DNA from: SZUA-36 sp964650905
Lineage (GTDB): Bacteria; Pseudomonadota; Gammaproteobacteria; Xanthomonadales; SZUA-36
NCBI GenBank assembly: GCA_964650905.1
Contig: CAZYVH010000051.1
Location: 1 to 20,756 of the forward strand
Length of the DNA: 20,756 nucleotides
Reading direction: 5' to 3'
A model generated the notes under the pieces. The model did no database searches. It was not told where the DNA came from and was given only the letters and a program-made list of their open reading frames with translations. Made by a program: the position numbers and the translations under genes. Shown here one piece after another: positions 15,904 through 20,756 of the stretch. Numbering within the stretch: position 1 is the first letter of the stretch; each line of letters starts with the position of its first letter.

Positions 15904-15916
15904 AGAGAGATGAACG

Positions 15917-16276
15917 ATGAATTTTTTAAGTTCGAGAACGTTTTTACTCTTCATCAGCCTGTCATCCCTTGCGGTGTATGCACCGCCAGCATGGTCGGCA
16001 AAATTTTCCAATACGGCAACCGTGAGCGCCCCAGGCAAAAACCCCGCCTCATCAACCGCTACCGCACTACAGGTCCGCAATTATAAGTTTCTGAAGAACA
16101 CCGCGACAGTAAGCGCAACTGACAAACGTTCCGTCAGTTCAAGCGTCGCCAGCCAGGTGGTCAGTTACGGGTCTGGCACCCATGCAGTACCCACCCTGCC
16201 CCTGTGGGCAGTGGCACTCTTAATCATCGCAATTGTGACAGCCAAATTTCGGCGCCGGCGTATTTTCTACAACTAG
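15917..16276 (+). CDS. Secreted protein with IPTL-CTERM-like sorting signal
   Basis: The 119-residue protein has a Sec signal peptide (residues 1-28, ending AWSA-KF), a Ser/Thr/Ala-rich mature part with two tandem NTATVSA units (FSNTATVSAPGK… and LKNTATVSATDK…, about 28 residues apart), and a C-terminal VPTLPLWAVALLIIAIVTAKFRRRR tail. That tail has the Pro-rich entry, single membrane helix and terminal basic cluster of the IPTL-CTERM exosortase-type sorting signal. Such proteins are cut and anchored or released by a dedicated exosortase, not present here. The NTATVSA units match the closing strands of DUF11 repeats. It follows the Tat-exported DUF11 gene by 13 bases; AGAGAGA serves as ribosome-binding site. 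Its stop codon falls within the CTAG flank of the MITE-like element. Confidence 0.75.
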   Translation: MNFLSSRTFLLFISLSSLAVYAPPAWSAKFSNTATVSAPGKNPASSTATALQVRNYKFLKNTATVSATDKRSVSSSVASQVVSYGSGTHAVPTLPLWAVALLIIAIVTAKFRRRRIFYN

Positions 16277-16439
16277 GAGTCTGTCGGATTTAACATGATT
16301 TACTGCGAAAAAGCCGAGTTTGGCCAGATTTTCCGCTCTTTATCGTCAAATAGCGGTGCTATTCTCCTCAAAAGACCAATAAATCTGACTCAAATCCGCT
16401 TTCTCTCGCTACAATCGGTCAAACCCGACAGACTCCTAG
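16273..16439. mobile_element. MITE-like non-autonomous element with 19-bp terminal inverted repeats
   Basis: CTAGGAGTCTGTCGGATTT at 16273-16291 is matched by its reverse complement at 16421-16439 with one mismatch. The core (16277-16435, 159 bp) is flanked on both sides by CTAG, a likely 4-bp target duplication of the type made by IS5/IS1182-like transposases. The inside has no transposase and only small palindromes such as ATAGC-GGT-GCTAT at 16350-16362. The TAG stop codon of the upstream gene is inside the left CTAG; the right CTAG would restore it, so the coding sequence would be unchanged by insertion. The whole could fold into a long stem and act as a transcription attenuator before the glycosyltransferase genes. 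Confidence 0.75.
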
Positions 16440-16565
16440 TGTCATGTCAAGCCAATAGTGTCTGAAAGTACTCTTAATGACGATGTGCTATGTCGTCGCG
16501 GGTGGTAGTCGTAGTCCCGATACCTGGGAGCCTGACCCCAGGGTCTTCACAGAGAAAGTTGGCAC

Positions 16566-17669
16566 TTGAAAGAACCACTCATTACCGCCGCGATGATTGT
16601 CCGCGATGAGGAAGCTTACCTCCCGGCATGCCTGGATTCACTGGAAGGTGTGGTGGATGAACTGCTTATAGTTGACACGGGCTCAATCGACAGTACACCT
16701 GAAATTGCCCTGAATCATGGTGCAAAATTGATCCGGAGCGAATGGGTCGGAGATTTTGCAAAGGCTCGAAACCTTGCGCTCGATGGTGCTACCGGCCGTT
16801 GGATACTCTATATAGACGCGGACGAACGGGTTTCCGCGATTGATCAAAGGTCTTTTGTTGAGCAACTCCACGACGATCAACTCGCCGCACTCACGGTGCG
16901 ATTCAGACCTGCCAGCGGGCTGACCCGTTACCGGGAAATACGGGTATTCCGCAATGAACCGGATATCCGTTTCACCGGCGCTTTTCACGAAACCCAGTTA
17001 CCTGCCCTCTGGAAGCATATGGGGGTTACCGGGCGGCGTTTGCAGCACGCTGATATTGCGCTCGACCACGTGGGCTATGATGGCTCGCAAGACCACAAGC
17101 ACAATCGCAATCTTCCCCTCCTCCGGGCCCGTCTGGAAGCAACGCCTGACCATCTTTTTAGTTGGGTGCATCTGGGCTCCACTTACAGGGGCTTGGGAGA
17201 TGAGGAGCAAGCGGAGCATGCATGGCAGCAGGGACTCGAGCTGGTGCGTTCAAAGCCGGTTACTGAGCCCCAGGATTGCCTCCCCTTCCTGGTTATGCTG
17301 CGTTTCAGAGAGCACAAAGGGCTTGATATAAAAAATTTGCTCGATGAAGCACTGCAGCTGTTCCCTGATAACCTGGGTCTGCTATGGCTTAATGGCTGCC
17401 GGCTACTCGCCTGCAAACAATACGCGCATGCGCTACAAGTATTAAAGCCATTTGCTTGCATTGATGCTGAAGAGTACGTCGACCCCGTATTTGCCTATGA
17501 CCAGCGACTGTTCAAGCTTTGGGTACATGATGCGCTTGGTCTCTGCTATTTCAATCTCAATCGTCACACCGAAGCAGTCCACCATTTTGCCATCGCCGAA
17601 AACACCGAGCCCTCCAGGGAGCGCAGGGCGAAGCGCATTATTGGAGAAGGCATGGCTGCTCGTTCATGA
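16566..17669 (+). CDS. GT2 family glycosyltransferase with C-terminal TPR-like region
   Basis: The 367-residue protein has a GT-A domain of glycosyltransferase family 2: ITAAMIVRDEEAYLPACLDSL at the start, DELLIVDTGSIDSTPEIA near residue 31, and the metal-binding YIDADERVS with Asp84-x-Asp86. The C-terminal half (about 185-360) is helical and TPR-like (WVHLGSTYRGLGDEEQAEHAWQQGLELV; LGLCYFNLNRHTEAVHHFAIAE). This domain pair resembles SunS-type and related protein-glycosylating enzymes. A TTG start at 16566 is chosen because an ATG start at 16593 would remove the first beta strand. An AGAGAAAG ribosome-binding site lies upstream. The acceptor could be the secreted proteins encoded just before, but the MITE separates the two blocks. 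Substrate sugar unknown. Confidence 0.8.
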   Translation: MKEPLITAAMIVRDEEAYLPACLDSLEGVVDELLIVDTGSIDSTPEIALNHGAKLIRSEWVGDFAKARNLALDGATGRWILYIDADERVSAIDQRSFVEQLHDDQLAALTVRFRPASGLTRYREIRVFRNEPDIRFTGAFHETQLPALWKHMGVTGRRLQHADIALDHVGYDGSQDHKHNRNLPLLRARLEATPDHLFSWVHLGSTYRGLGDEEQAEHAWQQGLELVRSKPVTEPQDCLPFLVMLRFREHKGLDIKNLLDEALQLFPDNLGLLWLNGCRLLACKQYAHALQVLKPFACIDAEEYVDPVFAYDQRLFKLWVHDALGLCYFNLNRHTEAVHHFAIAENTEPSRERRAKRIIGEGMAARS

Positions 17670-17732
17670 TATGGCCGACGATGCAGCCCCCTGAGAAAAT
17701 GGTAGTGTGCAGCCTGGGAAGGGCGACATAAA

Positions 17733-18950
17733 TTGGCCAGGGGAGTCAAACTGGTCACGCTGCCCGCCGGAACAGGATATGGTGATGCCGGTAAAGCCTA
17801 TCTTGACGGATTGCTATCGGTTGGAATTCCCGTAATGTGGATTCCGATGGAGCCGGGAGCGGGGCGCTGGAGCCCTGAACTGGGATGGTCGCCTGGCGCC
17901 GGGCAAATGCATAATCAGGGACAGGATATGCAAGCTGGGGATTATGATGTGTTGTTGCTGGACTTGCCTCCCTTCGGGGAAGCAAGCATTTACCGTCATT
18001 GGCTGGCCGAGGACCCCGACTCCCGACCGGTCGTGTATACAACGTGGGAATGCGACAAATTGCCTGCCTGGTGGACCGCGTCCCTTGCCTCTTTTGATCT
18101 TGTTCTGGTGCCTTCCAGTTTCAATCAGCGGTCCTTTCTGGACAGCGGTGTCAAGCGACCGGTCGAAATTGTCCCACACGCAGCTCGGCGGGTGGAAGCG
18201 TTAGCGGGTGGAAAATTTGGCGAAATCGGAAAGGATGACTTCGTCTTTTACAGTATCGGATCCTGGACGAGCCGAAAAGCCCTGGAGAGAACCATCCGAG
18301 CCTATCTGGAGACTTTTAGCGCCGCTGAACCCGTGACACTGGTGATCAAGACCGATCCACTGGATCAGTTGGCCCTGAAGGCACTGGAGGATGGCAAAGT
18401 AAAGAATCCACCCAGACACTTCGGAACGACCTGGTGGACGGTTGCGCGTATCGTCTCCGAGTACCCACGCGCGGCAAAGTTACATTTGATCGGACAAACC
18501 GTACCACAACGAGTGATCGACCAGTTACATACGCGTGGTGACTGCTTTGTCTCGCTGGCTTACAGCGAAGGCTGGGGCCTGGGATCATTCGACGCGGGAC
18601 TGTTTGGTAATCCATCGGTGATCACCGGTTGGGGTGGACACCTGGATTACCTTGGGCAGGATTACCCGTTGCTGGTGAACTTCAAACTTGAACCGACCAG
18701 TGTGGCAACACCGGACACTCACATTGAGACTTCCGATGACCGTCATTGGGCCCGCGCGGATGCCGCACATGCCAGCACACTGATGCGCTGGGTATTCGAA
18801 CACCAGGAAGAAGCCCGCGAGTTGGGAAAAAACCTCAAACAGAAATTGTCAGCACAATATGCACCAAAGCGTGTTTGCAGTCATCTGGCCAGATTGCTCG
18901 ACTTCGAGGTGAAGGACGATTCCGCTTCGTCGGGCCCGGATGTATCCTGA
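17733..18950 (+). CDS. GT-B fold glycosyltransferase
   Basis: The 405-residue protein resembles GT-B glycosyltransferases of the GT1/GT4 type. The N-terminal half has the acceptor-binding start (LVTLPAGTGYGDAGKAYLDGLLSVG) and VVYTTWECDKLPAWWTASLASFDLVLVPSSFNQRSFLDSGVKRPVEIVPHAA near residues 100-150. The C-terminal half carries YSIGSWTSRKALERTIRAYLETF near 170 and the nucleotide-sugar site SLAYSEGWGLGSFDAGLFGNPSVITGWGG near 272, equivalent to the E-G-x-G-L-p-x-x-E-A motif. The TTG start at 17733 has a GGGAAGGG ribosome-binding site upstream and sits inside the short sequence also found at 11196. Its stop overlaps the next start by 11 bases, indicating coupling. Confidence 0.78.
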   Translation: MARGVKLVTLPAGTGYGDAGKAYLDGLLSVGIPVMWIPMEPGAGRWSPELGWSPGAGQMHNQGQDMQAGDYDVLLLDLPPFGEASIYRHWLAEDPDSRPVVYTTWECDKLPAWWTASLASFDLVLVPSSFNQRSFLDSGVKRPVEIVPHAARRVEALAGGKFGEIGKDDFVFYSIGSWTSRKALERTIRAYLETFSAAEPVTLVIKTDPLDQLALKALEDGKVKNPPRHFGTTWWTVARIVSEYPRAAKLHLIGQTVPQRVIDQLHTRGDCFVSLAYSEGWGLGSFDAGLFGNPSVITGWGGHLDYLGQDYPLLVNFKLEPTSVATPDTHIETSDDRHWARADAAHASTLMRWVFEHQEEARELGKNLKQKLSAQYAPKRVCSHLARLLDFEVKDDSASSGPDVS

Positions 18951-20754
18951 CATGAATCCATTGAAAGCCGAAGCCGGCACGAACCAGAATAGTGAATCTT
19001 CAGGTGTTGGACAGATCCCGAGGCATTTTATTTTTGTTTACGGTCTGCATCCGCGAAAAGAACCTTTCCACCTCATACACTATTTGTGTCTGCGCTCCTG
19101 CCTCGATGTTAACCGGCCAGAAAGAATCACGCTCTACAGTCCTGAGCAACCGTACGGACACTACTGGGAATTGATCAAACCCGATATTGAACATGTCGCG
19201 GTCAAACCGGTTCGACAGGTAACGGAATTCCATTATTCAGATCGAGCGATCGACCCCTACCGCTACGCACATCACTCGGACTTCATTCGCCTGGAGAAAT
19301 TGCTGGCGCATGGTGGGGTTTATGCCGATCTCGACACACTTTTTGTAAACCCTGTTCCCGATGAATTATTTCTCAAACAGTTTGTCCTCGGCAGGGAGCG
19401 CGACATTGCCGATCCCCGCACCGGTCAACTGGTCCATTCACTGTGTAATGCGGTCATTATGAGTGCAGCCGGTGCGGACTTCTGTCATCGCTGGCACACT
19501 TCGATGGATGAGGCATTCGACGGAACTTGGAGCAATCACTCCACGCTTCTCCCGCAACGCCTGGCCGATAGCTATCCGCAGGACATTCATATTGAACCGG
19601 AAAGCGCCTTTTTTCACTTCCCACCCACCAACGAAGGGATCAGCCTGCTTTTCGATACCAGAACAAGCATTCCGGATAACACCTATAGCATACACCTTTG
19701 GGCCCACTTATGGTGGTCTGGCACTCGGGTTGATTTTTCTGCGTTCGATGCCGAAAGGGTCACCGAGGAATACATACGCGAGGCCGATACCACCTATGCG
19801 GTTGCCGCCCGGCTGTTTCTACCGAAGACACGCCCATCGCTTGCTTTCGAATTCAAAAGACAAAAGAATGCCGGGGATTCGGCGCGGATGAAGCGCACTG
19901 CATTGCATCGACGTGAAGAAGAAAGAGCCCAACAGCAACTCAACAAGCTCGGGCAGCGGCAAGAAGATGAAGAAGAAGCGGGCCTTCAAAACCAGGCGCT
20001 GCGTGCACTGACCTTCCATCGAGCCATGCGTAAACTTGATATTCACGATGGGTTTGAGGAAGCCATCCTGAGGGCTGTGATTTTGCAGGACGAGTATGCC
20101 CTGGGGGCGCGGAAATTTGAATCCACCGACACCATCATCGACATTGGTGCTCATCTCGGTGCTTTCAGTCTTCTTTGCCACAGCCTGGGAAGTCGCAGGG
20201 TGTTTGCATATGAACCTGATCCGAGGAATTATGCACGTCTGGAACAACACCTTGATGCAGTCGAAGGCATCCATCCGGACCCGCGCGCCGTCTTCCGCAG
20301 CGATAGCGCCAACACAGCGGCCAGGTTAATTCATTCCGGACCACAGGGCGTTAACACGGGTGGTGGTAATGTCATTATGGGTGGCCTTGAGTTTGCTCCG
20401 GTTAACCAGCAGGCCTGGTTATTACCCGGGCAAACCACCACCGTGGAAACGATCCCCCTGGATGAGCTGTTACGACGCCTTGATCGCGTTACCCTGCTCA
20501 AACTCGATTGCGAGGGCAGTGAGTTTCCAATACTCCTTACCAGTAAAGAGTTGGGGCGGGTCGATGAGATCGTTGGTGAATACCACGAGGTCAATTCCTC
20601 GTTGATGCCACGACTCGATCCTGAGGCAAAGGTTGGTGGCCTGAAATCTTTCTCCATCGGCTTACTCGGAGCAAAATTGCAGTCCGCAGGATTTGAAGTT
20701 CGATTTTCACGAACACAGCTCAATCTTGGTTATTTCCACGCGATCAGGTGCTAG
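18940..20754 (+). CDS. DXD glycosyltransferase fused to FkbM methyltransferase
   Basis: The 604-residue protein joins two enzymes. Residues about 25-280 form a sugar-transferase domain of the TcdA/OCH1-like 'glycosyltransferase sugar-binding DXD' type, with GGVYADLDTLFVNP and the catalytic Asp130-x-Asp132. A charged coiled-coil-like linker follows (about residues 300-350, rich in Arg, Glu and Gln). The last part is an FkbM-family SAM methyltransferase with the DTIIDIGAHLGAFSLL SAM motif starting at Asp397, FAYEPDPRNYARLEQHL near 425 and LLKLDCEGSE at 519-528. The protein probably adds a sugar and O-methylates it, or methylates the glycan of the neighbouring enzymes. A second ATG at 18952 would drop four residues and start 1 base after the upstream stop; either start is possible. 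It ends 2 bases before the window edge. Confidence 0.82.
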   Translation: MYPDMNPLKAEAGTNQNSESSGVGQIPRHFIFVYGLHPRKEPFHLIHYLCLRSCLDVNRPERITLYSPEQPYGHYWELIKPDIEHVAVKPVRQVTEFHYSDRAIDPYRYAHHSDFIRLEKLLAHGGVYADLDTLFVNPVPDELFLKQFVLGRERDIADPRTGQLVHSLCNAVIMSAAGADFCHRWHTSMDEAFDGTWSNHSTLLPQRLADSYPQDIHIEPESAFFHFPPTNEGISLLFDTRTSIPDNTYSIHLWAHLWWSGTRVDFSAFDAERVTEEYIREADTTYAVAARLFLPKTRPSLAFEFKRQKNAGDSARMKRTALHRREEERAQQQLNKLGQRQEDEEEAGLQNQALRALTFHRAMRKLDIHDGFEEAILRAVILQDEYALGARKFESTDTIIDIGAHLGAFSLLCHSLGSRRVFAYEPDPRNYARLEQHLDAVEGIHPDPRAVFRSDSANTAARLIHSGPQGVNTGGGNVIMGGLEFAPVNQQAWLLPGQTTTVETIPLDELLRRLDRVTLLKLDCEGSEFPILLTSKELGRVDEIVGEYHEVNSSLMPRLDPEAKVGGLKSFSIGLLGAKLQSAGFEVRFSRTQLNLGYFHAIRC

Positions 20755-20756
20755 GA

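Noticed and set aside
15430..16276. Frameshift hypothesis joining the DUF11 and IPTL-CTERM proteins into one gene
   Set aside because: The second gene has its own ribosome-binding site and a full Sec signal peptide between the two halves, so two separate proteins fit better than a frameshift.
16277..16435. Possible intact insertion sequence
   Set aside because: Only 159 bp between target duplications with no transposase frame; therefore called a MITE-like element.
16520..16550. Palindrome GACCCCAGGGTC near 16530 as a riboswitch or terminator before the glycosyltransferase
   Set aside because: A 10-bp-scale dyad without a T-run or any recognisable aptamer structure; could be chance or part of a dispersed GACCCC repeat.
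1..20756. CRISPR array, tRNA or rRNA genes
   Set aside because: No regular repeat-spacer series and no recognisable tRNA or rRNA sequence was seen by eye; a short tRNA could be missed without a search tool.

Overview
The window looks like chromosomal DNA from a draft or metagenome-assembled gammaproteobacterium. The evidence is moderate GC, Pseudomonas-type polyamine genes, Tat-exported proteins, an IPTL-CTERM-like surface protein and a 100-N scaffold gap at 1178-1277. I see no rRNA, tRNA, CRISPR array or intact transposase. The species cannot be named from the sequence.

Positions 1-3005 hold an MFS transporter, the gap, and a minus-strand group: a pterin-binding methyltetrahydrofolate:corrinoid methyltransferase-like protein, a DUF1638 protein and a possible 58-residue small gene. 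This is a corrinoid and one-carbon theme.

Positions 3069-11123 look like a polyamine-catabolism region. It holds a PuuB-like FAD amine oxidase, a PuuA-like gamma-glutamylpolyamine synthetase, a cytosolic reductive-dehalogenase homologue, a MarR regulator, a Tat-exported spermidine dehydrogenase (SpdH) and, convergent to these, a class III aminotransferase. The dehalogenase homologue, regulator and spdH overlap by a few bases and probably form one translationally coupled operon. The most unexpected feature here is a B12/FeS reductive-dehalogenase homologue in the same transcription unit as spermidine dehydrogenase.

Positions 11124-14893 hold a 431-bp gene-free stretch, a stand-alone AAA/DUF4143 ATPase with a repeat-rich operator-like leader, and a 654-residue Old Yellow Enzyme-type FMN/4Fe-4S/FAD oxidoreductase of the dienoyl-CoA reductase, dimethylglycine or N-methylproline demethylase class. 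The last could feed one-carbon units to folate.

Positions 15120-20754 hold a plus-strand surface-protein or peptide-modification locus. It encodes a PqqD-like chaperone, a small Tat-exported DUF11 protein, a Sec-exported protein carrying the complementary 'NTATVSA' motifs and an IPTL-CTERM-like sorting tail, a 167-bp MITE-like element sitting exactly on the stop codon of that gene, and three sugar-transfer or methylation genes (GT2-TPR, GT-B, and a DXD glycosyltransferase fused to an FkbM methyltransferase). No radical SAM enzyme or exosortase lies in the window. This is the best candidate for an undescribed system, together with the dehalogenase-SpdH operon.
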